Shown here piece after piece: positions 25,599-33,814 of a DNA stretch of 64,000 bases. The translations under genes were made by a program, and so were the position numbers. The notes beneath the pieces were generated by a model, which worked only from the letters and a program-made list of their open reading frames with translations, searched no databases and had not been told where the DNA came from. Origin of the DNA: Poriferisodalis sp965205175 (GTDB lineage: Bacteria; Actinomycetota; Acidimicrobiia; Acidimicrobiales; Poriferisodalaceae); assembly GCF_965205175.1 (NCBI RefSeq), contig NZ_OZ242038.1:310001-374000 (forward strand), given 5' to 3'. Position 1 is the stretch's first letter, and each line of letters starts with the position of its first letter.

Positions 25599-25802
25599 AT
25601 GTCGCATGCGCTGCTAAGCGGGCCGCTAGCTGTGTCACATATGCGGTCGTATGCGTGCAGCATCAAATTGGCAACACCGACGCTGCGAGTTGATCGCCAC
25701 AAGAGCACGCTACAGCCACCGCGGCCACTGCAAGACATCGCATCCGACCTGCGCACCCTCGAAACCGGGATCACGAACCTGCTCGCCGAGGTTGCCGCAT
25801 GA
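25599..25802 (+). pseudogene. degenerate duplicate of the hsdM 3' end
   Basis: The 87 nt at 25716-25802 match the last 87 nt of hsdM (25299-25385) at most positions, and encode PPRPLQDIASDLRTLETGIT and onward, ending at the same stop phase. The stop overlaps the hsdS ATG as an original hsdM-hsdS ATGA junction would. The frame upstream of 25716 (from 25599) has no recognisable content. The simplest reading is that a segment with the DUF2283 gene was inserted at the hsdM-hsdS junction with duplication of the hsdM tail. Confidence 0.75.
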
Positions 25803-27223
25803 TTGACGATGGACAGCAGGTGGCCAAAGAACTCGACACGGGACCGATGGCCAATAGCCGCACGAACAAGCCAAGGCCGTCGTATCCGGATTATCGCGAC
25901 TCCGGCGTGGACTGGCTCGGTGACCTGCCTTCACACTGGAAGTTGAAGCGCCTAAAGGCCACTGCGCAGCGGCGAGACACTAAGGCGGCGTCTGACGCAT
26001 CAAATCAGCTGCCTTACATCGGATTAGAGCATATTGAATCAAAAGCAGGAAATCTGCTCAGAATGCCGCAACTTTGGGAAGAAAAGACCGGTCAGGTAAG
26101 CCGATTCATCCATGGAGATGTGCTCTTTGGAAAACTGCGCCCCTACTTGGCGAAGGCATTCTGTGCAGAATTCGATGGCATTTGCACAACTGAACTGCTC
26201 GTTCTTGAACCTACGCACTACCAGCGGCGGTACCTGCTGTATCTGCTCTTGTCAGATGGCTTCATTTCGCAAGCCGACCAATCAACCTATGGCGCTCGAA
26301 TGCCGAGAACCGACTGGGAGTTCATCGGCAACCTTTACCTTCCTGTACCGTCCACTAATGAACAAACAGTCATCGGTGCGTACTTGGATCGGGAGACGGA
26401 GCGGATTGATGCGTTGGTTGCGAAGCAGCGCGAGTTGATCGAACGGCTCGACGAGTACAGCTCGGCCCTCATCACTCGTGCCGTCACCAAGGGCCTGCCA
26501 CCGAACACCGCCAAAGCCGCAGGTCTCGACCCCGAACCGCCAATGAAGCCATCTGGCGTGGATTGGTTGGGCACAATTCCGAACAAGTGGGGACTTCAAC
26601 GGCTTGGTTTCGCCCTTGCCGATTCGACTGCGGGCGGCACTCCCAGCACCGACCGTGAAGACTACTGGGCCGAGACTGATGAATGTGGAATACCGTGGGT
26701 GGCTATTGCTGATATGTCAAATGGCAGAACTGTAGAACGCACGTCGAAGGCAGTCACTGAACTCGGCATCAGCGATACACGTCTCAAGATACTTCCCCGT
26801 CAAACGATCATCTACTCGATGTATGCATCGATCGGAGTTGTAGCGATCCTAGGCTTAGCGGCTGTCACTAACCAAGCAATTCTCGGACTGCAGCCTCGCG
26901 ACCATATTGCAAAGCCATGGTTATACTGGTGGCTTCAAGCACTTCGTGGTCCAGTAGCATCACTGACTCGTGACAACACGCAGGCCAACCTCAACGCAGA
27001 TACGGTACACAGACTTCCGATTCTGATTCCAGCAATAGATGAACAGTTGGCTATTGCCGCGTACCTAGACCGGGAAACAGCGCGGCTCGATGAGTTGCGG
27101 GGCAAGGCTGAGCAGCTGATCGAACGCCTGAGGGAGTATCGCACCGCGCTGATCTCGGCAGCTGTGACGGGCAAGATCGATGTTCGCGACGCCGTGGATG
27201 CCTTAGCGGAGGTGAGGGACTGA
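25799..27223 (+). CDS. hsdS: type I restriction-modification specificity subunit HsdS
   Basis: A 474-residue HsdS with two target-recognition domains, each introduced by a GVDWLG..P..W segment (about residues 36 and 255) and each followed by a conserved helical spacer beginning YLDRETERIDALVAKQRELIERL or the near copy YLDRETARLDELRGKAEQLIERL. The two variable domains (about 45-190 and 265-420) are lower in G+C and richer in A/T-ending codons than the spacers, as expected of parts exchanged between systems. They read a bipartite DNA site. The ATG at 25799 overlaps the stop of the hsdM tail copy; a Met 17 codons in is an alternative. Confidence 0.95.
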   Translation: MIDDGQQVAKELDTGPMANSRTNKPRPSYPDYRDSGVDWLGDLPSHWKLKRLKATAQRRDTKAASDASNQLPYIGLEHIESKAGNLLRMPQLWEEKTGQVSRFIHGDVLFGKLRPYLAKAFCAEFDGICTTELLVLEPTHYQRRYLLYLLLSDGFISQADQSTYGARMPRTDWEFIGNLYLPVPSTNEQTVIGAYLDRETERIDALVAKQRELIERLDEYSSALITRAVTKGLPPNTAKAAGLDPEPPMKPSGVDWLGTIPNKWGLQRLGFALADSTAGGTPSTDREDYWAETDECGIPWVAIADMSNGRTVERTSKAVTELGISDTRLKILPRQTIIYSMYASIGVVAILGLAAVTNQAILGLQPRDHIAKPWLYWWLQALRGPVASLTRDNTQANLNADTVHRLPILIPAIDEQLAIAAYLDRETARLDELRGKAEQLIERLREYRTALISAAVTGKIDVRDAVDALAEVRD

Positions 27224-30200
27224 TGTCGGAGCAGACCGGTGAAACGGCATTCGAGGCCACGGTCGTCTCAATGCTCACCGAGGTGGGTTGGGTCGAGGGC
27301 GATCGTGCAGAGTGGGAGGTGGATCAGGCACTGTTCCCTGCCCGAGTCGTCGAGTTTCTGCAATCCACACAGCCGGAACTCTGGCAGGCGGTCGAGGCGC
27401 TGCACGGCACAGAGCTTCCGCGGCAGATTGTCTCAGCACTGGAGCGTGAACTCGATACCAAGAACGCGCTCGACGTCTTGCGGCACGGTTTCAAGTTCTA
27501 CGGCAAGAGGTTCCGCATGGCGTGGTTCAAGCCTGCGCACGGCCTCAACCCACACGCGGTGGAACAGTTCGCCGGCAACCAGCTCACGGTGACCCGCCAG
27601 GTGCGCTGCCACCCCGGAAAGAACGACACCGTCGACTTGGTGTTCGCGCTGAACGGCATCCCCGTTGCCACCTGTGAACTCAAGAACCCGTCGACCGGCC
27701 AGAGCTGGCGTCACGCAGTCAAGCAGTACCGCACGGACCGCGACCCGAAGGCGCCACTGTTCCGGTCCGGCAAGCGGGCGCTGGTGCATTTCGCTGCCGA
27801 CGCCGACGAAGTCCGCATGACGACACAGCTCGACAAGGCTGCAACTCGGTTCCTGCCGTTCAACCGCGGCAGCGCTCCGGGCGAGAAAGGTTGTGGTGCC
27901 GGCAACCCGCAGCCCCGGCCAGGCTGCTACCGGACCGACTACCTCTGGCAAGAGGTGTTTGAGCGGGAGCGCTTCCTGCGCATCATCGGTTCGTACATGT
28001 TCCTCGAGCAAGACGGCACGTCGGCCGCCTCTCAGAAACCGGTCCACAGAGGCCGCGGCGGAACACTCGTGTTCCCGAGGTATCACCAGCTCACAGCCGT
28101 CGACAAGCTGGTGGAGGCCGCACGCCGTGAGGGCCCTGGGCACAGCTATCTCGTCCAGCACTCTGCAGGCAGCGGCAAGACCAATTCGATCTCATGGCTG
28201 GCACACCAGCTGTCCTGCTTGCACGACGCAGACGACAACAAAGTGTTCGACTGCGTTCTGGTCATCACCGACCGACGCGTGCTCGACGCGCAGCTGCAAC
28301 AGGCGATATACCAGATCGACCACACCCACGGCGTCGTGCAAGCCATCGACCAAGACTCGCAGCAGCTCGCCCGAGCGCTGGTGGACGGCACGAAGATCGT
28401 GATCACCACCCTGCAGAAGTTCCCGTTCGTGATGAGGCAGCTGCTCCAGCTCTCCGGCACGGCGCCAGGCGAAGGCCCGAGCCCCGACGAGCAGGCACAG
28501 GCCGACGAACTGGCCCGCAGGCTCGCTGAGCGCAACTACGCCGTGATCGTCGACGAGGCCCACTCCAGCCAGACCGGCGAGAGCGCCCACGACATGAAGG
28601 CGCTGCTCGGCGCGGCGTGCGCTGCAAGCGGCGGGTCGGCAAGCGGCGGATCAACGGAGGACGGGGGGACTGAGAACGCCGAGGCCGAGGACTGGGAGGA
28701 CGGCCTCAACGCCGTCGTCGCGGCACGCGGCCGCCAGCCCAACCTGAGCTTCTTCGCCTTCACCGCTACGCCGAAGGGCAAGACCATCGAGCTGTTCGGG
28801 CGCCCGGCCGGGGCCGACGCCAAGCCGGCGCCGTTCCACACCTACAGCATGCGCCAGGCCATCGAAGAGGGGTTCATCCTCGACGTGCTGGCGAACTACA
28901 CCGACTACGACACCTTCTACCGCCTGGCCAAGGGCGCCGAGGACGACCCGGAGTTCCCGCGGCGCGAAGCGGCGAAGAAGCTGGCGAAGTTCGCACACCT
29001 GCACCCCCACCGGCTGGAGCAGCAGACGGAGGTCATCATCGAGCACTTCCGCGAGCACGTGCGGCCGTGCATGGGCGGCAAGGGGAAGGCAATGGTCGTT
29101 GCGTCGTCGCGGCTACACGCAGTCCGCTACATGGAGACCTTCAACAAGTACCTCCACGAGCAGGGCAGCAGCGACGTCCGGGCGCTCGTGGCTTTCAGCG
29201 GCACTGTCACGCTGCCGGACAACGGCATCGAATGCACCGAGCCGAAGATGAACCTCGACTGGCGCACCGACAAGCCGATCAGCGAGGCAGCCCTGCCCGG
29301 GCGCTTCGCCTCCGACGACTACCAGATCCTCATCGTGGCCGAGAAGTACCAGACCGGCTTCGATCAGCCGCTGCTGGCGGCCATGTACGTCGACAAGCCC
29401 CTCAGCGGGGTGCATGCGGTGCAGACGCTGTCGCGGCTCAACCGGGTGGCACGGGGCAAGCCGCCGCCGTTCGTGCTCGACTTCCAGAACAGCCCCGCCG
29501 ACATCGCTGCGGCGTTCGCCCCGTACTACGAGGTGCCCGAGCTGCGCAACTGCTCGGACCCGTACCAGCTGGACCGCCTGCAGCACGAGCTCGACGGCAT
29601 GGGGGTGTACTTCGAGCGTGAGGTCGACGAGTTCGCGCAGGTCTTCTATCTGCCGCGGGCCAAGCAGCGCAAGAGCGACCACGGCCGGATCGAGGCTTCG
29701 CTGGCACCAGCGGCCGGTCGGTTCGCCGCCCTCGACGAGGAGTCGCAGGTCGCCTTCCGGGATCGGCTGAACGCCTACGTGCGGCTGTACGCGTTTCTGA
29801 GCCAGATCATCCCGTACGCCGACTGCGACCTCGAACGGCTCTATGCCTTCGGGCGGCTGCTGCTGCCGCGCCTGCACATCGGCGGCACCTCTGCGCCGAT
29901 ACGCCTCGACAGCGACGTGGACCTCGAGTACTACCGGCTCGAGCGAGTGTCGTCCGGGGCGATCAGCCTGGGCGACGACGGCGCCGATGCGACGGTCGCC
30001 AGCCCTACAGCGGTCGGCACCGGCACGGCCGAGGACGCGGCAGCCCCGCTCTCAGAGATCATCGAGGCGCTGAACGACCGATTCGGCACCGACTTCACCG
30101 AGAGCGACCGGCTGTTCCTGCTCTCGGTCCACGAGGACGGGCTCCGGGAGGAGGACATCCGGGAGACGGCACGCGCCAACGGCTTCGACAAGTTCCGGCT

Positions 30201-30372
30201 GGGCACGTCAGACCGCGTCAAGCAGCTGCTGGTCAAACGCGTAGCCGAGAACGAGGCCCTCGTGGACCGGAGCCTCAGCGACCGGGAGTTCGGCGAGTTC
30301 GTCATCGGCGGCATCCTGCGCAGCATCTTCGCCGCCGCCCAGCCGCCCGTCGAGCCCGCACCGCCCCGCTAG
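27223..30372 (+). CDS. hsdR: type I restriction endonuclease subunit HsdR
   Basis: A 1049-residue type I restriction motor-nuclease. Seen in order: the endonuclease site Asp138 with Glu152-x-Lys154 (CELKN), Walker A HSAGSGKT with Lys319, DEAH at 444-447, later helicase motifs (FTATPKGKT near 520; EKYQTGFDQP near 705) and a helical C-terminal domain that contacts the methylase. It translocates DNA and cuts unmodified DNA. Its ATG overlaps the hsdS stop by 1 nt. A Gly/Ser/Glu-rich stretch at about 467-487 is a low-complexity insertion after the DEAH motif. All three subunits look intact, so the system is probably active. Confidence 0.96.
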   Translation: MSEQTGETAFEATVVSMLTEVGWVEGDRAEWEVDQALFPARVVEFLQSTQPELWQAVEALHGTELPRQIVSALERELDTKNALDVLRHGFKFYGKRFRMAWFKPAHGLNPHAVEQFAGNQLTVTRQVRCHPGKNDTVDLVFALNGIPVATCELKNPSTGQSWRHAVKQYRTDRDPKAPLFRSGKRALVHFAADADEVRMTTQLDKAATRFLPFNRGSAPGEKGCGAGNPQPRPGCYRTDYLWQEVFERERFLRIIGSYMFLEQDGTSAASQKPVHRGRGGTLVFPRYHQLTAVDKLVEAARREGPGHSYLVQHSAGSGKTNSISWLAHQLSCLHDADDNKVFDCVLVITDRRVLDAQLQQAIYQIDHTHGVVQAIDQDSQQLARALVDGTKIVITTLQKFPFVMRQLLQLSGTAPGEGPSPDEQAQADELARRLAERNYAVIVDEAHSSQTGESAHDMKALLGAACAASGGSASGGSTEDGGTENAEAEDWEDGLNAVVAARGRQPNLSFFAFTATPKGKTIELFGRPAGADAKPAPFHTYSMRQAIEEGFILDVLANYTDYDTFYRLAKGAEDDPEFPRREAAKKLAKFAHLHPHRLEQQTEVIIEHFREHVRPCMGGKGKAMVVASSRLHAVRYMETFNKYLHEQGSSDVRALVAFSGTVTLPDNGIECTEPKMNLDWRTDKPISEAALPGRFASDDYQILIVAEKYQTGFDQPLLAAMYVDKPLSGVHAVQTLSRLNRVARGKPPPFVLDFQNSPADIAAAFAPYYEVPELRNCSDPYQLDRLQHELDGMGVYFEREVDEFAQVFYLPRAKQRKSDHGRIEASLAPAAGRFAALDEESQVAFRDRLNAYVRLYAFLSQIIPYADCDLERLYAFGRLLLPRLHIGGTSAPIRLDSDVDLEYYRLERVSSGAISLGDDGADATVASPTAVGTGTAEDAAAPLSEIIEALNDRFGTDFTESDRLFLLSVHEDGLREEDIRETARANGFDKFRLGTSDRVKQLLVKRVAENEALVDRSLSDREFGEFVIGGILRSIFAAAQPPVEPAPPR

Positions 30373-30421
30373 CTGGCGGAGCTGCCGGGAGTCTCGTCTC
30401 GCGCTGGCACGCTGGCCGTTC

Positions 30422-30892
30422 TTGTGCGGGCCGCTCTTGCGCGCAGCCGGGGTGTGGAGACAGCACATCGCTGACGGCGCAAGACATCTCGCCGCGACAC
30501 TGGGTACCGAACGGCCATTTGCGCACGAGAGCCTTGCGACCGTGGGTTCCGGCTTCTTTGCGGAACTCGACGGCGATTGGATCGACGCAGGCCTCGCCGG
30601 TCAGCAGGCCTTCTCCCACATGATCGAGCCGCTGCTGCGGCCGATCACGTTCAACGACGAACAGATGGCAGCAATCTGGCGGCCTGCCAGCGGTGTGTGG
30701 ATCAACCCGAACATCCAGACAGGGACACCCTGTGTCGACGGTCGCCGAGTGCCGACTCCCATGGTCGCAGAACTCGTGGAAGCTGGCGGCGATGACGAGA
30801 CGAGCATCATCAAGGAAATAGGCAACGACTACCTGCTCTCGGAGACACAGGTCCGACAGGCCCTCGACTACGAGCTGACACTCGCCGCCTGA
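30422..30892 (+). CDS. 5'-truncated DUF433 antitoxin-like protein
   Basis: About 156 codons in frame. The C-terminal part, WINPNIQTGTPCVDGRRVPT then LVEAGGDDETSI and DYLLSETQVRQALDYE, is DUF433, a helix-turn-helix-like domain common in antitoxins. The preceding LLRAAGVWRQHIADGARHLAATLG and RPFAHESLATVGSGFFAEL match the middle of longer DUF433 proteins, which begin with a MerR-like helix-turn-helix of about 60 residues. That first part is missing: the homology starts at about 30440, only 68 nt after the hsdR stop. So the gene probably lost its 5' end when the restriction cassette came in. No toxin gene follows. Start codon uncertain. Confidence 0.6.
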   Translation: MCGPLLRAAGVWRQHIADGARHLAATLGTERPFAHESLATVGSGFFAELDGDWIDAGLAGQQAFSHMIEPLLRPITFNDEQMAAIWRPASGVWINPNIQTGTPCVDGRRVPTPMVAELVEAGGDDETSIIKEIGNDYLLSETQVRQALDYELTLAA

Positions 30893-31156
30893 GCCAACCA
30901 GACTTGGATTGATCATTGTCGCCGTCAGCTCAGCTGAACGGAACTGGTTTTACTCATCTTCAAGAACATCGATAACTGGTCAGGACAGTGGATATCCGAC
31001 TACAAGCTGATACTCCTGAGAGCCACACGAACGCTTACTGAAGAACTCGAATCACAGCAGGCCGGGTCTACGGTGTTTGCGTTGTGAAAGCTCACCATGA
31101 TCAACTCGTAGTGCCAAATGCGTATATCTGTTGCTTCTATCTGATAATATGGATGT
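30893..31156. other. low-G+C intergenic stretch before the HNH gene
   Basis: About 260 nt clearly richer in A/T than the flanks, with no supported gene. Its right end holds the promoter-like element described for the HNH gene. Confidence 0.6.
31143..31150 (+). promoter_or_regulatory. possible -10 element for leaderless HNH transcript
   Basis: GATAATAT, a -10-like box, ends 6-8 nt before the ATG at 31157. That spacing would start transcription at or beside the start codon, giving a leaderless mRNA, common in actinobacteria. No -35 box stands out. Confidence 0.4.
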
Positions 31157-32755
31157 ATGTTCTCGCAGGTGCAGCAGGCGCTCCAGTGCCTCGGCGCAGC
31201 GCTCGACAGTGTCGAAGCGGCACCTACTGACGAGCTGCGGCGCGCGCTATGTGCCGCAAAATCGCTGCGCACCCGTGTCGAACTCTTGGAGACCAAGGCC
31301 GCGGCGCTGGTCGCGCGTCGCGAGTGCCATGGCGACGGAGGTGCCGGGCTGCTGAACCAACTGGGCGGGCGGTCACGCGCTGAGGCTGCACGCAATACGC
31401 GCACCGATGCCGAACTCGCCCAACTGCCTGCGGTGGCCAGCGGTGTCGCAGCAGGCGAGATCAGCTTCGCGAACGCCGCCAAACTGGTGCAGACCGCACG
31501 CAGCGTCGGACACCAAGCCGTGCGCGACTGCGCCGACCTGGCCCGGAAGGCCAAAGCGCTCCCCGATGACGAGTTCGCCCACGCCGCGCAACGCTGGACA
31601 CTGCGGCACCGAAGCGGTGATGACCTCGCCAAACAGCATCGTCGGAACCGACGCAACCGCAGCGTGCGATTCTGGAACGGCGACGACGGCTCGGTACAGA
31701 TGCGCGGCGCGTTCGACGCCGAGATGGGCGCCCGCATACAGCGGCGCTTGCGGCATCAATCCGAACTGCTTCGCCAAGCGGATCGCCGCCGTCAACGACA
31801 ACACACCAGCGGCGTTGCACCGGAAGACAGCGACCGCACCCAAGACCAGCGCATGGCAGACGCGCTGAACGGCCTCTTGGCAGACGCGCACGCAAATGCA
31901 GACATGCACGCAACCACCGAGGCCAGCTCGTCTGCTGCGGACGATGCCGGCGGCGGCGCGGCTAGGGCCGTCGGGTTATTCGAGAACGCTCCCACAGAAT
32001 TCTCTGGGGCTTCACGCCTGAACAGCGACCGTCCCGCTCACACACTGCCCGATCCCGTCGCTGCGCTGCCGAGCGACAACAGTGTCTTGCCCGCAGACAC
32101 TCCGAAGGACAAGCAAGCCGAGTCCAGAGTCGCCCGGCTGACGACCGACAGGCACGCACAGCCGAGCGGCATCGAACACGGTCCGGCAGCCTCGGCAGCT
32201 GCACCATCGTCGAATGGGCACACACCATCGAACAGCGCCGAGCGCGGTCGCACCGATGCGCAGATCATCGTGCGCGCCGACCTGCACGCGCTGCTCGGCC
32301 AGCGCGGCGGCGCAGCCGAGATACCCGCCGTCGGCCCCATACCCGCCGAAACGCTGCAACGGCTCGCCTGCAACAACGACCTCTCGCTGGTCATCTTCGC
32401 CGACAAGCTCACGCCACTGTGCGAAACCACACCCAGCCGCGCCCCCACTGCAGCACAGCGCCGTGCGCTGATCGCACGCGACGGCGCATGCATCGGCTGC
32501 GGTGCACCGCCGGACGAATGCGAGGCCCACCACATCGTGCCGTGGACCTGCGGAGGCAAGACCCGCATCGACAATCTCGTGCTGGTGTGCTGGTCCTGCC
32601 ACGACCGCATCCACGACCACAACTGGCGCATACAGCGCCGCGACGGCCGCTATCGGCTTGCTGTGCCCGATCCCGCACGGCCACCCAACCCCGCGCGGTC
32701 ACGAAAGCCGGGACGACGGCTTCAACGCCCCGCCCCGCCGTCCGGCGTGCCGTAA
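31157..32755 (+). CDS. 13E12-type DUF222/HNH endonuclease-domain protein
   Basis: A 532-residue protein with an N-terminal DUF222 region (about 20-260; RSRAEAARNTRTDAELAQLPAVASGVAAGEI is typical) and a C-terminal HNH nuclease: CxxC (GACIGCGAPP), AHHIVPW, DNLVLVCWSCHDRIHD. The zinc-binding cysteines and the catalytic His-His pair are all present. Between them lies a low-complexity segment of about 110 residues (260-370). These proteins are multi-copy in many actinobacteria and tied to the REP13E12 repeat family; their biological role is unclear. An A/T-rich promoter-like box lies directly upstream. Confidence 0.88.
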   Translation: MFSQVQQALQCLGAALDSVEAAPTDELRRALCAAKSLRTRVELLETKAAALVARRECHGDGGAGLLNQLGGRSRAEAARNTRTDAELAQLPAVASGVAAGEISFANAAKLVQTARSVGHQAVRDCADLARKAKALPDDEFAHAAQRWTLRHRSGDDLAKQHRRNRRNRSVRFWNGDDGSVQMRGAFDAEMGARIQRRLRHQSELLRQADRRRQRQHTSGVAPEDSDRTQDQRMADALNGLLADAHANADMHATTEASSSAADDAGGGAARAVGLFENAPTEFSGASRLNSDRPAHTLPDPVAALPSDNSVLPADTPKDKQAESRVARLTTDRHAQPSGIEHGPAASAAAPSSNGHTPSNSAERGRTDAQIIVRADLHALLGQRGGAAEIPAVGPIPAETLQRLACNNDLSLVIFADKLTPLCETTPSRAPTAAQRRALIARDGACIGCGAPPDECEAHHIVPWTCGGKTRIDNLVLVCWSCHDRIHDHNWRIQRRDGRYRLAVPDPARPPNPARSRKPGRRLQRPAPPSGVP

Positions 32756-32766
32756 TGCTCCCGAGC

Positions 32767-32912
32767 GAGTCAGCCGTGCCGGTCGGGGCCATCCAGCACC
32801 GACCAGCATCGGGTTGCGACCCTGAGAGAGTCAGCCGTGCCGGCTGGGGCCGGCCTGTACTCCCACGAGTACATCACGCACAGCGGGAGAGTCAACCGTG
32901 TCGGTCGGGGCC
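32767..32912. repeat. three 24-bp repeats, 61-bp period, at the PPOX gene 3' end
   Basis: Near-identical 24-bp units at 32767-32790, 32828-32851 and 32889-32912. The third overlaps the end of the minus-strand PPOX gene and contains its TGA; the other two lie downstream in the gene's direction and repeat the same coding end and stop (GPDRHG then stop). The 37-bp spacers differ. Confidence 0.85.
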
Positions 32913-33299
32913 AGCTTTGACGATACGGAATCGGACCAAGCAGCGCTGGTCCTCCACCATGGCCCGGCGATAGTCGTCCCAGTCGGGGTGCTCGCCGCGA
33001 AGCGTCCGGTAGTACTCCTCCAGCGGCCCAAGGGCGGCATCGCCGGAGACCACCTCGGCCCGGCATTCGAGCTGCACCCAGCGGCCCAGCCATTTCTCGG
33101 GGAAAACGCACAGCCAGCACTGCGGGTCCCGACGCAGGTTCTTGACCTTGAACGCGGTGTCGCGTGTGCTCATCACCACGGTGTCGTCCACGACGGCCAA
33201 GGTCACCGGCGACATCTGCGGCGTGCCGTCGCGTGCCGTGGTCGCCAGCACCGCGCGGTCATTCTTGCTGACGTACTCCAGTGCATCCGAAATGTTCAT
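32892..33299 (-). CDS. PPOX-class flavin/F420-dependent oxidoreductase
   Basis: A 135-residue split-barrel protein of the pyridoxamine 5'-phosphate oxidase-like class. Seen: N-terminal LEYVSKNDRAVLATTARDGTPQMSPVT, strands DTVVMSTRDTAFKVKNLRRDPQCWLCVF, the WVQLECRAEVVSG strand and LVRFRIVKAGPDRHG at the end. Related actinobacterial proteins use FMN or coenzyme F420 to reduce diverse compounds; which cofactor is used here is not clear. The ATG at 33299 follows GAGG at 8 nt; an upstream in-frame start at 33380 adds a non-family N-terminus. Its final 24 bp are repeated twice downstream. Confidence 0.85.
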   Translation of the reverse strand: MNISDALEYVSKNDRAVLATTARDGTPQMSPVTLAVVDDTVVMSTRDTAFKVKNLRRDPQCWLCVFPEKWLGRWVQLECRAEVVSGDAALGPLEEYYRTLRGEHPDWDDYRRAMVEDQRCLVRFRIVKAGPDRHG

Positions 33300-33814
33300 C
33301 GCCTGAGCCTCGCACAGCCAGCCCGCGCCTGCACAATCTCGGTGCTGTCGGCGAGTGCTGGCCCGCGGCTCAGGGATCACTTCAGACCGGCCACCTGCTC
33401 AGCAACCCGGGACCGGCTGACCATCAGCGGACGTTGGTCGACGACCGGGCGTCAGCGGAGTCAACCGATATCACGCAGGCCAAGCAGTGATCGCGCGCCC
33501 AAGAATGCACGCCCGACTGCGGTGGGTCAGTCTCTTGCGGGGCTGACGGCGCCTGCCGTACTCTCGCCTTGCACTCTCAGAGTGCGTGTTCAACCGGGGC
33601 ACGCCGAGGGACAACGTCAATCACTGTGTCTCGCTCCAATCGCCTCATCGACTGCCGGCAACTCCGGCGCAACGCATTGCCGGCCGGCGCAACGGCCCGT
33701 CGCACATGGGCGTGTGGCGTCGGCGACGCCAATGCCACTCAGCCGACGTCATATGCGTGCCGCATACGCGGCTGGAGCGTTCGCGGCAAGAGCAGCCGTG
33801 GTGCCAGATCCAGG
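33300..33814. other. intergenic region upstream of the L,D-transpeptidase
   Basis: No supported gene. The transpeptidase frame stays open back to 33569, but the codons before 33815 look non-coding. A short palindrome (GCACTC, 3-nt gap, GAGTGC) at 33571-33585 could be an operator or small hairpin. Confidence 0.5.

Noticed and set aside
25599..25715. Independent small gene between DUF2283 and hsdS
   Set aside because: Only its end is meaningful and that is a copy of the hsdM tail; the rest has no coding signs.
32767..32912. Three regularly spaced 24-bp repeats as a mini-CRISPR
   Set aside because: One unit is the coding end of the PPOX gene including its stop, no cas genes are present, and similar gene-end repeats occur at other genes.
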